NCBI GenBank assembly: GCA_009784935.1
Contig: WQXI01000007.1
Span: 21,127-85,126, forward strand
DNA length: 64,000 nt
Source of the DNA: Treponema sp.
GTDB lineage: Bacteria; Spirochaetota; Spirochaetia; Treponematales; Breznakiellaceae
Direction of reading: 5' to 3'
Shown: one piece after another, positions 1 through 8,463 of the stretch
How the letters are laid out: every line of letters starts with the position of its first letter
How positions within the stretch are numbered: the stretch's first letter is position 1
Made by a program: the position numbers and the translations under genes
Notes under the pieces: generated by a model
Seen by the model: only the letters and a program-made list of their open reading frames with translations
Told to the model about the DNA's origin: nothing
Database searches by the model: none

Positions 1-1
1 G

Positions 2-982
2 TCAGAACTCGTAAAGATTACCGTAATAATTCTCCTTGCGCGTTTTCTTGCAGATACAGATCGTAACAGAGAATCTTTTTCGCGTTTTATTATAAGCTGC
101 GTTATTGTTTTTATACCGATGTTTATTGTACTGCTTCAGCCGGATTTAGGAACAGCTCTTGTATACACGATGATTTTAATAATTATGCTGTTTATGTCGG
201 GTGTTGCAATGCGTTATGTGGCATTTATGATTTCCTGTATTGCTTTAACGGGATTATTTTTGGTTCTTCCTTTATGGCAGGAATTTATTCTGCGCAGAAG
301 CATTCCGTTTCTTGCTGTTCTTACAAATATAAGAATCGTAGCTCTTACTATACTTTTCTTTGCTGTTATTGCGGGAATATCTCTTTTTGGATATTTAAAA
401 TTTAAAAAACGATACTTTTTTTGGATAGTTTATGTTTCTGCAATTATAATTTTTTCTATCGGCGCTTCTTTTGTTGCGCGCGCTGTTTTAAGGCAATATC
501 AGATAATGCGGCTCATTGTTTTTTTAGATCCTCAGATAGATCCGCGCGGAGCAGGCTGGAATATTATTCAATCTGTAACAGCGATAGGAAACGGAGGGTT
601 TTCCGGACAGGGTTTCCTGCAAGGAACACAAAGTCATTACAGGTTTTTACCCGAACAAAGCACTGACTTTATTTTTTCTATTTTTTCCGAAGAAGCGGGA
701 TTTTTAGGAGGAGTTTTTGTTTTTGGGCTTTTTATGTTAATTTGTTTTAGGCTGTTAGTCACAATGAAGACTGTAACAGATCCATTTGCAAAGTATGTCT
801 GCGCAGGTCTTGCGGGAATGTACAGTTTCCATTTTATTGTAAATGTTGGAATGACAATGGGTATTATGCCTATAACAGGTCTTCCTCTTTTATTTATGTC
901 TTACGGAGGCTCGGCTGTTTTAACATCTATGATTGGCATTGGCATTGCTTTGAGTATTTATGTAAGAAGGTATAACCGTTGA
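2..982 (+). CDS. rodA: RodA/FtsW-family peptidoglycan glycosyltransferase, 5' end outside window
   Basis: SEDS-family integral membrane protein that polymerises lipid II during side-wall elongation with a class B PBP. The frame is open from base 2, so the N-terminus lies upstream. Seen: a SELVKI stretch at the window edge (the usual family form is PSE-[FL]-x-K), the QPDLGTAL motif, and PEQSTDFIFSIFSEEAGFLG near the middle, which matches the family's conserved HTDFIF-type loop. Several long hydrophobic helices follow, with a final MSYGGSA segment. The stop overlaps the next start by four bases (TTGA), implying translational coupling. RodA rather than FtsW is inferred from the motif context; a cell-division FtsW cannot be fully excluded. 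Confidence 0.9.
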   Translation, partial: SELVKITVIILLARFLADTDRNRESFSRFIISCVIVFIPMFIVLLQPDLGTALVYTMILIIMLFMSGVAMRYVAFMISCIALTGLFLVLPLWQEFILRRSIPFLAVLTNIRIVALTILFFAVIAGISLFGYLKFKKRYFFWIVYVSAIIIFSIGASFVARAVLRQYQIMRLIVFLDPQIDPRGAGWNIIQSVTAIGNGGFSGQGFLQGTQSHYRFLPEQSTDFIFSIFSEEAGFLGGVFVFGLFMLICFRLLVTMKTVTDPFAKYVCAGLAGMYSFHFIVNVGMTMGIMPITGLPLLFMSYGGSAVLTSMIGIGIALSIYVRRYNR

Positions 983-3477
983 TTAATGGACAGATTAATT
1001 ATAATGAAAAGATAAATTATATCGAACCATTAAAAGTATTCGGCGGTCAATTATTAAATATAGAAAAACCTGCCCGTTATACAGGCGGCGAAATAGGCTC
1101 GCTTGCAGATAAAAATAAATTATTTCGTACGTTAATTGCGTTTCCTGATCTTTATGAGATCGGGATGGGGAATAACGCGGTTAAAATTATTTATAATTAT
1201 ATTAATTCACTGCCGGATGTTTCCTGCGACAGAGCTTTTGCGCCTGCGCCTGATTTTGAAAAAGTTTTGCGTAACAAAAATATTCCGTTGTACGGCCTTG
1301 ATACGGGAATAAGCTTTTGCGATCTTGATATTTTAATGTTTACAATCGGATATGAATTAGGATTAAACGGCGTATTAACAATGCTTGATGTTTCTGCGAT
1401 ACCATTACACTGCAAAGATAGAAGCGAAAACCATCCATTGGTAATTGCCGGCGGACCTGCAGTTTCTAATCCGCTGCCGTATTCTCCGTTTATTGACGCT
1501 TTTTGGATAGGAGAAGCAGAAGCAGGTTTTTTTGATTTAATTAAAGAAATAGCCAAAGCAAAAAAAAACGGGCAGGGCAGAGCGCTGCTTTTTTCAATGC
1601 TGTCTTCTCATCCTAATATTTGGGTAAAAGGAAAAGAAGAAGTAAAACGCGCTGTATTTTTTGATTTTTCTGATTTAAATATTCCACAGAATCCTGCAAG
1701 TCCTGTACCTGTTTATCCTATTCCTTCTATGAAGATTATTCAAAATCATGGCTCTATCGAAATTATGCGCGGATGTCCAAATGGCTGCCGCTTTTGTCAT
1801 GCGGGTTTTTGGTACAGACCGGCAAGGCAAAAAAGTATTGAACAAATAATATCAGAAGTAAACGAAATTATTACAAAGGGCGGCTGGCAGCAGATTAGCC
1901 TGTCTTCCCTGTCATCCGGCGATTTTACAGGGATCGATATCCTTATAGATAATTTAAATTCATTGTTTGGCAAAAACCATGTTTCTTTCCAGCTTCCATC
2001 GTTAAAGGTTTCTAGTTTTGCGCTTTCTATATTGGAAAAAATTTCCTTTACAAGAAAAAGCGGCCTGACTTTTGCGGTAGAAACTCCGGATGAACAAAAT
2101 CAATTGGCTTTAAATAAAGAAGTAACAAGGGATTCGATAACTGCTATTTTAGAAGAAGCCAAAAAAAAAGGATGGAAAGGCGCTAAGTTTTATTTTATGG
2201 TAGGCCTTCCTCTGCAGGAAAAAACGGGCATTAACTCATCATCAGAAGAAGAAATTGTTTCTTTTATATCCGACATATCACGGCGAACACGTATGAATTT
2301 TAATATTAACATTGGTATATTTATACCAAAACCTCATACTCCTTATCAATGGTCAAATCTAGATATAGAAGAATCAGAAAAAAAACTTTTCTTTTTAAAA
2401 TCAAAGATAAAATCAATGGGGCACAAGGTCAGCGTTTCTGATTCGCTTATGTCCTGCATAGAAGGGCTGATAAGCAGGGGAGACGAAAGAGCAGGGTTTT
2501 TATGCGAAAAAGCCTTTAAAAGCGGCAGCAGGCTGGATCCATGGGGCGAATATATAAACAGGGAAAAATGGCATGAAATTCTTAAAGAAAACTCAGATTA
2601 TTTAAAATCAATATTTAACTATGCTTATAACCCGAATAAAGAGCTTCCATGGAAACATATTAATTCTTGTATAAATAATGAATATCTTGTAAACGAATAT
2701 AAAAAATCCAAGGATTGTAAAAGAACGCCTTCTTGCAAAGAAAAATGCAGTTTATGCGGGGTATGCAAGGGCTTTTCTGTTAACACGCAATTATTGGAGG
2801 TTAACCAAATTGCTTTAAATGAGTCAGTTGTATCGAATAATAATGAAAATACAGATAATGTTATAGAAAGCGAAAATATTAAGAAAAGCGACCCTGACAT
2901 ATACAGGGTTTTATTCAGTTTTTGTAAAAAGGACAGCGCTGTTTTTCATGGGCATTTATCCCTCATAGAGATATTTTCTATGTCTTTAAGAAGGGCTGGT
3001 GTAAACGCGATGTATACAGGCGGCTTTAATCCGCTTGCAAAGATGGAGTTTGCATCGCCCTTATCAACGGGTATATCAGCCGAAAATGAGATTGCTGTTA
3101 TTGATTTTTTATTAGATGTAAATACAGAAAATTTTATCGATAAACTAAATAATAATTTACCTGCCGGAATCATTATAAATAAAGCAAAGTGTTATTTAAT
3201 AAAAAGCGGTTTAAAAAAACATTCGTTATCGTCATTATTATGGGGATTTGCATACAAAAATAACGGCAGTACAGATTATATAAACGCTGTCAGCGAAAAA
3301 CAATACAGGCAAAAATTTAACAAAAATACTGACGAAACCGATAAAAGCTATTTGTTTAATTTAACCCGCAGTACGGTATTAGCAAAGGATTTAAGCAATT
3401 CATCAGGCTCATATATATCGTATTTTGACGCCTATGACTCGCTGTATTTAGGTAGACAGAATATACATTATGAATAG
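979..3477 (+). CDS. Radical SAM protein (TIGR03960-like) fused to a DUF2344/TIGR03936 domain
   Basis: Predicted radical-SAM enzyme of unknown reaction, 832 aa. The N-terminal ~200 residues resemble the degenerate B12-binding region of this family. The radical SAM core has CxxxCxxC at C266, C270 and C273 (RGCPNGCRFC), expected to bind the 4Fe-4S cluster. A Cys-rich patch near residues 580-600 (TPSCKEKCSLCGVC) may bind a second metal centre. From about residue 640 the DUF2344 domain begins (YRVLFSFCKK, FHGHLSLIEIF, GGFNPLAKMEFASPL), as in bacteria where it is fused to the radical SAM part. The start is a TTG overlapping the rodA stop. Substrate unknown; RNA modification has been suggested for relatives but nothing here proves it. 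Confidence 0.85.
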   Translation: MINGQINYNEKINYIEPLKVFGGQLLNIEKPARYTGGEIGSLADKNKLFRTLIAFPDLYEIGMGNNAVKIIYNYINSLPDVSCDRAFAPAPDFEKVLRNKNIPLYGLDTGISFCDLDILMFTIGYELGLNGVLTMLDVSAIPLHCKDRSENHPLVIAGGPAVSNPLPYSPFIDAFWIGEAEAGFFDLIKEIAKAKKNGQGRALLFSMLSSHPNIWVKGKEEVKRAVFFDFSDLNIPQNPASPVPVYPIPSMKIIQNHGSIEIMRGCPNGCRFCHAGFWYRPARQKSIEQIISEVNEIITKGGWQQISLSSLSSGDFTGIDILIDNLNSLFGKNHVSFQLPSLKVSSFALSILEKISFTRKSGLTFAVETPDEQNQLALNKEVTRDSITAILEEAKKKGWKGAKFYFMVGLPLQEKTGINSSSEEEIVSFISDISRRTRMNFNINIGIFIPKPHTPYQWSNLDIEESEKKLFFLKSKIKSMGHKVSVSDSLMSCIEGLISRGDERAGFLCEKAFKSGSRLDPWGEYINREKWHEILKENSDYLKSIFNYAYNPNKELPWKHINSCINNEYLVNEYKKSKDCKRTPSCKEKCSLCGVCKGFSVNTQLLEVNQIALNESVVSNNNENTDNVIESENIKKSDPDIYRVLFSFCKKDSAVFHGHLSLIEIFSMSLRRAGVNAMYTGGFNPLAKMEFASPLSTGISAENEIAVIDFLLDVNTENFIDKLNNNLPAGIIINKAKCYLIKSGLKKHSLSSLLWGFAYKNNGSTDYINAVSEKQYRQKFNKNTDETDKSYLFNLTRSTVLAKDLSNSSGSYISYFDAYDSLYLGRQNIHYE

Positions 3478-3504
3478 TACTGTAAATACGGAATTCTGGG
3501 TAAG

Positions 3505-3543
3505 AGCCTCACACGGCGACACAAAGGCTCAGAGGACACAAAA
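3505..3543. repeat. Intergenic repeat, CTCACAC/AAAGGC family (short copy)
   Basis: A short copy of the family whose ends read CTCACACA and GGCACAGAG in fuller copies. It fills most of the gap between two convergent genes. Other copies are at 12188-12232, 16161-16290, 18994-19051, 39136-39274, 40163-40300 and 55479-55513. Confidence 0.7.
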
Positions 3544-3554
3544 GATTGGCTACT

Positions 3555-4289
3555 CTATGATGGTAATTTAAAGATGTTTAAGAGCGTGGGTTTGCTGAAT
3601 ATTCTGTTAAATTCTTCAGGATGAGTCCCTACCGCGACAATAAACATCATTGCATATGCATGATGTAACGGAACTGATAATGTTTGATTAACAACATCAA
3701 TGTTTAAACTTATACTAGAATTTTGTTTCATTTCTTCTCTTAACCTAAAAAAATAATCAGGTAGTATATTATGCAATTTATTTTGATCTGATCTAGAAAG
3801 CGTATGTTCTACTCCTCCATTAAGTGTTAAAAATACTTGATCACCTTGTCCAAAATTAATACTTAAGTTACCCCCGGTTGCAGGCAAAACATTTAAAACA
3901 GGTGTTGTTGGATCATTATAGGGGCTAATTTGAAGCTCAAAGTAACTGCGGCTGACAAATGTACTAGATGTAGTAATAAACGTTTTTGCTGGATCGGTAT
4001 AATTTGAAAAATAACTATAATCAGCTTCAAGAAGAGGGTTTATTAGATTCCTATTATTAGAATTTACAATCAGATCTCCAAGATCCTCTGGGCTATTACT
4101 CAAATATATCCTATAAAAAATTGTATAACCAGAAGCATTATAAGTGGTTATATTAGGCAGATCAGCCGTTGCAACATTAATAGGTCTTTGGACATGCGGC
4201 ACCTGCGGGAGAAAATAGTATTCATAGATTCCGCAGGTTGTTAATAATAAACTTGCGGAAAGTACAAATACTATTTTTAATCCCTTCAT
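3555..4289 (-). CDS. Lipoprotein of unknown function
   Basis: Predicted exported lipoprotein of 244 aa. I chose the ATG at 4289 (MKGLKIVFVL), which gives a classic signal peptide ending in a lipobox LLTTC. The frame extends 21 codons further up, but that puts extra residues before the signal peptide. The start overlaps the upstream TPR gene's stop (ATGA), so the two are probably co-translated. The mature part is rich in Asn, Ser and Tyr with beta-type patterning and no motif I recognise. It is the last gene of the minus-strand chain that begins at cmk. Confidence 0.7.
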   Translation of the reverse strand: MKGLKIVFVLSASLLLTTCGIYEYYFLPQVPHVQRPINVATADLPNITTYNASGYTIFYRIYLSNSPEDLGDLIVNSNNRNLINPLLEADYSYFSNYTDPAKTFITTSSTFVSRSYFELQISPYNDPTTPVLNVLPATGGNLSINFGQGDQVFLTLNGGVEHTLSRSDQNKLHNILPDYFFRLREEMKQNSSISLNIDVVNQTLSVPLHHAYAMMFIVAVGTHPEEFNRIFSKPTLLNIFKLPS

Positions 4290-4960
4290 CTTGCCTCTAT
4301 AAAAATAATCCTGCTTCTTGCCAAATGCTGCCAATCTGGGATATCCGGCCATTTAATCATAACTTCGCGGTAGGCTTCTACTGCCATTGAAAAATTGCCG
4401 GAAGTCTCATAAAGCCGCCCTACCGAAAACTGAGCGCGCGGAGCCGCAGGAAACTCAAAGCTGTGCGTTGCAGCAGCTTTGTAAAGTTCGATTGCTCTGT
4501 CCGTATCACCCATTTCTTCGCTGATTGCCGCCGCGGTAAACAACGAAATTGGACCCAAGTAGGTCTTATCACCTTTTTCCGCCGCATTAAGCCAGGCCTC
4601 CCGCGAAGCAGCCCATTCTACCCTGCTGGAATAAATCTCCCCTGCCATAGACCATGCTTTGCTTCCAGCAAAACCGCTGTGTTTTTTGCCGAATGTTTTT
4701 AATTCTTCAAGCAGTCCTTCTATATCATCGGTAATATTGCCTTCGGTTATATCAAAATGCATATCAGAAAATCGGCGGTTAAAATCGTCAATTTGGGCAA
4801 TTGCGCTCTTGTTAAGGGATTCGCTTACAAAATAATAAACAAAAACTCCTACAAACATTAAAACAATAAGGCCAAAGCCGATAAACAACCCCTTTCTGTT
4901 TTTTTGGATAAATTCAGTAATTTTATCCCCTATGTTTGTTTTTTCCTTGCTGCTTTGCAT
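4286..4960 (-). CDS. Membrane-anchored TPR protein, YfgM-like
   Basis: 224 aa, with one transmembrane helix near residues 28-48 (GLFIGFGLIVLMFVGVFVYY) and tetratricopeptide-like repeats behind it (DTDRAIELYKAAATHSF, GNFSMAVEAYREVMIKWPD). The topology resembles YfgM/BamD-type envelope scaffolds, with a short cytoplasmic tail and a periplasmic TPR domain. A GTG at 4966 is possible, but AAGGAG at 4971-4966 is spaced five bases from the ATG at 4960, so the ATG is preferred. It is coupled to the sigma54-type activator upstream and the lipoprotein downstream. The partner is unknown; a scaffold role in the envelope is inference. Confidence 0.75.
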   Translation of the reverse strand: MQSSKEKTNIGDKITEFIQKNRKGLFIGFGLIVLMFVGVFVYYFVSESLNKSAIAQIDDFNRRFSDMHFDITEGNITDDIEGLLEELKTFGKKHSGFAGSKAWSMAGEIYSSRVEWAASREAWLNAAEKGDKTYLGPISLFTAAAISEEMGDTDRAIELYKAAATHSFEFPAAPRAQFSVGRLYETSGNFSMAVEAYREVMIKWPDIPDWQHLARSRIIFIEAR

Positions 4961-4962
4961 AA

Positions 4963-5946
4963 TCACTCCTTGGATGTTATATTAAGCTCTTTTATCAATC
5001 TTGACAAATAAGTACGCTGTATGGCAAGAGCCCTTGCGGTCTCTGTCTGGTTCCAGTTATTCTCCTCCAAAACCTTTAAAATAAAGTTTGTCTTAAAGAT
5101 GTTTACCGCTGTTTTTAGGCACCGAACGGCTGTATCATTTTCGCTGTCCGCATCTCCAGATTTAAGAAACAGGTCTTCTTTTCCTATTTGTTTATTCTTG
5201 CCTATAATGCAAGCTCTTTCAATACAGTTCATAAGCTCCCTGACATTACCCGGCCATGAATACGATAACATCGCTTCTAAGGCATCGTCAGAAAACCCGT
5301 TAAACTGCTTTTTTGTCTCCCTCTCAAATTTTTTAAGAAAAAAGCCGGCAAGTTCAATTATATCTTCCTGCCGCTTTCTTAGAGGCGGAATAAAAATCGG
5401 AAAAACATTAAGACGGTAATATAGATCCTGCCTAAAAGCGCCGGTTTGCACAAGATCTTCCAAATCTTTATTTGTAGCCGCTATTATCCTTACGTTTACC
5501 GTAATTGTAGTATCTGAGCCTACTTTTTCGAACTTTTTTTCCTGTATTATCCTGAGTATCTTTGCCTGAAGCGAAAGCGGCAAATCTCCGATTTCGTCAA
5601 GAAGAATTGTTCCTTTATCGGCGATTTCAAAACGGCCTTTTCTGTTTGCAATAGCGCTTGTAAAAGCGCCCTTTACATGTCCAAAAAGTTCACTTTCCAA
5701 AAGACCTTCCGGAATCGCTGCACAGTTAACTTTTATAAAAGGAGCTTCTCTGCGCGGGCTTTTTATATGCACCTGTTCTGCGAATAATTCTTTGCCAACC
5801 CCGCTTTCTCCAAGAAGCAAAACAGAAGAATCTGTTTTTGCTACCTTTTCGATTATTTCCATTTTTTTTAAAATAAGGGGGCTTTTGGTAATAATAGTTT
5901 CAGAATCGCTGTTAGGCTGAACCGCCGTAGTTTCTGATACACTCAA
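4963..5946 (-). CDS. Sigma-54-dependent transcriptional activator without a sensor domain
   Basis: AAA+ enhancer-binding protein, 327 aa, that should remodel RNA polymerase-sigma54. It has Walker A GESGVGKE (residues 46-53), the loop motif GAFTSA (93-98; the common form is GAFTGA), Walker B ILLDEIGDL (114-122), the sigma54-family segments LYYRLNVFPI and SWPGNVREL, and a C-terminal Fis-type helix-turn-helix (NQTETARALAIQRTYLSRLI). Only about 20 residues precede the AAA+ domain, so there is no receiver, GAF or PAS domain. This resembles PspF, which is controlled by a separate partner protein. It lies between rpsA and the TPR gene; its targets are unknown. I did not find a clear -24/-12 promoter in the window. 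Confidence 0.9.
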   Translation of the reverse strand: MSVSETTAVQPNSDSETIITKSPLILKKMEIIEKVAKTDSSVLLLGESGVGKELFAEQVHIKSPRREAPFIKVNCAAIPEGLLESELFGHVKGAFTSAIANRKGRFEIADKGTILLDEIGDLPLSLQAKILRIIQEKKFEKVGSDTTITVNVRIIAATNKDLEDLVQTGAFRQDLYYRLNVFPIFIPPLRKRQEDIIELAGFFLKKFERETKKQFNGFSDDALEAMLSYSWPGNVRELMNCIERACIIGKNKQIGKEDLFLKSGDADSENDTAVRCLKTAVNIFKTNFILKVLEENNWNQTETARALAIQRTYLSRLIKELNITSKE

Positions 5947-5981
5947 AACGTTTATCTATCCCTGACAGCAATCTGATAATT

Positions 5982-7727
5982 CTAGGTCTCATCAGACTTT
6001 GAATTTTTGGATTTAAGTATTGCTCCAATTGTATTTGCGGAATCCGATGATTCTTCTTCTGATAAAAACCGTGAAATCTCTTCTCTCTGTGCTTTCTTTT
6101 GGCTGTTAAACAATGTAAAAGCAACTTTTTGTTTGTCAGAATGTACTTCCAGAACAATTGCTTTTAACTTATCTCCAACCTTGAATTTTTTAAGAGCGTC
6201 ATCAGGATTATCTTCTCTTGTTTCTACAAGATTTGTCTTATGAATAAGTCCTTCTATACCGCCGGGAATTCTCAGGAATAAGCCAAAATCTGTAACAGAA
6301 GCTACTTCTCCTTCTACAGGGGTTCCCGGTTTATAGTTATCGTTAAAATCTTTCCAGGGGTCTTCTGACAACTGCTTGATACCAAGTTTTATATTACGGT
6401 TATCTGTATCGATAGAAATAACCATAACTTCTATTTCTTGTCCCGCTGCCAAGCCAAAGTTCTTTCCTTTTCTTGTCCAGGACATATCATCTGCATGGAG
6501 GAATCCGTCAATGCCTTCTTCCAGTTCTACAAACGCGCCTGCATTAGTAACTTTAACAACCTTGCGTTTTATTCTTGTACCTGCTGGATATTTTTCTTCG
6601 ATTTTTTCCCACGGATTATTCTGAACCTGCTTAAGTCCGAGAGATACCCTGCCCGCCTGCAAATCGTATCCAAGAATCATGCATTCGACAACATCGCCTG
6701 CATTTAAAAGATCCTGCGGTTTCTGTACTTTCTTTAACCACGAAAACTCAGAAATATGCGCCAAGCCTTCGATTCCTTCTTCCAGTTCTATAAATGCGCC
6801 AAAGTCAGTAAGTTTTGTTACTTTGCCTTTTACAATATCGTTTACATGATATTTTTCTTCAAAGTGAACCCAAGGATCATCAGAGTAATGTTTTAGAGAA
6901 AGATTGATTCTTTTTTCTTCTCTGTCAATGCGGATAACTTTAAGTTTAATTTCCTGGCCTTTTTTTACAAAGTCTTTTGGGCGCGTAACATGTCCCCAGC
7001 TCATATCATTAATATGCAGAAGCCCGTCAAAACCGCCTAAGTCTATAAATGCGCCGAAAGATGTAAAACTTTTTACTGTTCCCGTAACATCGGTGCCGAT
7101 TGGCGTATTCTCAAAGAAATCTCCTCTTTTGCGATCGAGATTTTCTTCTAGAAACTTACGTCTGTTAACAACAATGTTTATTTTTCCGTCAGAATATAAA
7201 CGCTCTACATAAACTTGAATTTTTGTATTTAATATTTTTTCGGGTTTGTCCAGTTTTTGAACATCTGCCTGACTTACAGGAAGGAACGCATGCACGCCTG
7301 CTCCCAGATTTACGTCAAAACCGCCTTTAACCTGTTTTTCTACTTTGCCGTCAACTGCTTTTTTATCAGCAAATGCCTGCCGCAGATTTTTCCAAAAAAG
7401 TTTTGCATCTGCCTTTTGCTTAGAAACAATTACTTCGCCGTATTTGTTTTCTTTCGCGATAAGAATTACAGAAACAGAATCTCCGATAGCCGGAACTTCG
7501 TTAAATTCCTGCAGGGAAATCTTCCCTTCCGATTTGTAACCTACATCGATAAATACCTGATCCGAAGTAACCTGAATTACCTTGCCTTCTATCAGCTGAC
7601 CTTCTTCCAGCTGTTCAAGCGATTTTAAGTATTCTTCCTGTAACTGAGTCTGAATGTTTTCTCCGTCCTTTGTACTTGGACTAGTGTCCTGCGAACTTAC
7701 GCTCGGTCGCACTTCCCTCTCTGCCAT
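5982..7727 (-). CDS. rpsA: 30S ribosomal protein S1
   Basis: Ribosomal protein S1 (bS1) tethers mRNA to the 30S subunit. The 581 aa contain six S1/OB repeats: about 40-106, 123-190, 208-280, 295-367, 380-452 and 467-537. Recognisable cores are GTVKSFTSFGAFIDLGGFDG, GKVTKLTDFGAFIELEEG and GEVASVTDFGLFLRIPGG. Repeats 1 and 2, which bind the ribosome, are the most diverged. The gene follows cmk after 15 bases, the usual bacterial pairing. In at least one treponeme I recall cmk and rpsA annotated as one fused gene; here they are separate, each with its own stop and start. The tail is acidic and serine-rich. Confidence 0.97.
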   Translation of the reverse strand: MAEREVRPSVSSQDTSPSTKDGENIQTQLQEEYLKSLEQLEEGQLIEGKVIQVTSDQVFIDVGYKSEGKISLQEFNEVPAIGDSVSVILIAKENKYGEVIVSKQKADAKLFWKNLRQAFADKKAVDGKVEKQVKGGFDVNLGAGVHAFLPVSQADVQKLDKPEKILNTKIQVYVERLYSDGKINIVVNRRKFLEENLDRKRGDFFENTPIGTDVTGTVKSFTSFGAFIDLGGFDGLLHINDMSWGHVTRPKDFVKKGQEIKLKVIRIDREEKRINLSLKHYSDDPWVHFEEKYHVNDIVKGKVTKLTDFGAFIELEEGIEGLAHISEFSWLKKVQKPQDLLNAGDVVECMILGYDLQAGRVSLGLKQVQNNPWEKIEEKYPAGTRIKRKVVKVTNAGAFVELEEGIDGFLHADDMSWTRKGKNFGLAAGQEIEVMVISIDTDNRNIKLGIKQLSEDPWKDFNDNYKPGTPVEGEVASVTDFGLFLRIPGGIEGLIHKTNLVETREDNPDDALKKFKVGDKLKAIVLEVHSDKQKVAFTLFNSQKKAQREEISRFLSEEESSDSANTIGAILKSKNSKSDET

Positions 7728-7742
7728 CTTCTTTCCTTTAAA

Positions 7743-8372
7743 TTAATCTATACTCTCTATTAATTTCTCATAAACTTGAACAATGGTCAAGTCACTTGTG
7801 TCCAAATATTGCACTCCTTCGGCTATTTTTAGGCTTCCTTCGACCTTATTCTTGTCAATCTCATCACGCTGTAAAATGGCGTTTTTTATCTCTAAAAGGG
7901 ATAAATTCGACACTCCTTGGTCAAACCGCCGTTTTGCCCTTGAATCGGCAGATGCATCCAGATAAAAACGGTGCTTTGCGTCAGGAAAAACAACTGTTGT
8001 CATGTCCCTTCCTTCGACTACTGCATTTTGACCTTCGGCTAGCTTATGAATAAGATCGTTAACAATATGCCTTACAGGTACAATTGCTGATAATGGAGAG
8101 GAAAACTTGTCAATTTCGTCAGTATGCAAAAGGTCTGTTACATTCTCGCCTTTAATGAAAACATCGGTTTTTCTGTATTCGATATTGATGTTTCTAGCGT
8201 ATTCGATGACTTTTTCGCTGTCTGTTATGTCAATTTTAGAGCGAAGACAACCTAGAGTAATTGCCCTGTATAGTTTGCCGGAATTTATATAGGTGTAATC
8301 CAGTTTTTCTGCGAGTAGTTTTGCAATAGTGCTTTTCCCTGAACCTGCAGGTCCGTCAATCGCTATAACCAT
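7743..8372 (-). CDS. cmk: Cytidylate kinase
   Basis: Phosphorylates CMP and dCMP with ATP in pyrimidine nucleotide recycling. The 209 aa begin with the P-loop IDGPAGSGKST (residues 5-15), followed by the short CMP-binding insert typical of the bacterial short/intermediate form. Other family segments are VVEGRDMTTVVFPDA (about 118-132), the Lid region RAKRRFDQG, and the terminal YLDTSDLTI. Length is close to the bacterial norm (about 220). It heads the cmk-rpsA unit. Upstream lies a 63-base repeat rather than an obvious promoter. Confidence 0.97.
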   Translation of the reverse strand: MVIAIDGPAGSGKSTIAKLLAEKLDYTYINSGKLYRAITLGCLRSKIDITDSEKVIEYARNINIEYRKTDVFIKGENVTDLLHTDEIDKFSSPLSAIVPVRHIVNDLIHKLAEGQNAVVEGRDMTTVVFPDAKHRFYLDASADSRAKRRFDQGVSNLSLLEIKNAILQRDEIDKNKVEGSLKIAEGVQYLDTSDLTIVQVYEKLIESID

Positions 8373-8400
8373 AAAATCCCCCTAAATTGATCCAAATTAT

Positions 8401-8463
8401 TAACCACAAACCACGCGAACCTTTTATCTCAAATCTTTTTCTTTGTTCGTGTTGGTTCGTGGT
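8401..8463. repeat. Palindromic repeat, CCACGAACC family, running into rluB
   Basis: Partial inverted repeat: the left arm has ACCACAAACCACGCGAACC and the right arm has TTCGTGTTGGTTCGTGGT. A second copy is at 63053-63117. The right half forms the last codons of rluB (the C-terminal NTNKEKDLR) and supplies its stop codon, so the element appears to have replaced the original end of that gene. Confidence 0.75.

Noticed and set aside
5912..6157. 81-codon minus-strand frame spanning the end of rpsA and the start of the activator
   Set aside because: It overlaps rpsA in another frame for most of its length, its protein has no family features and no good ribosome site.
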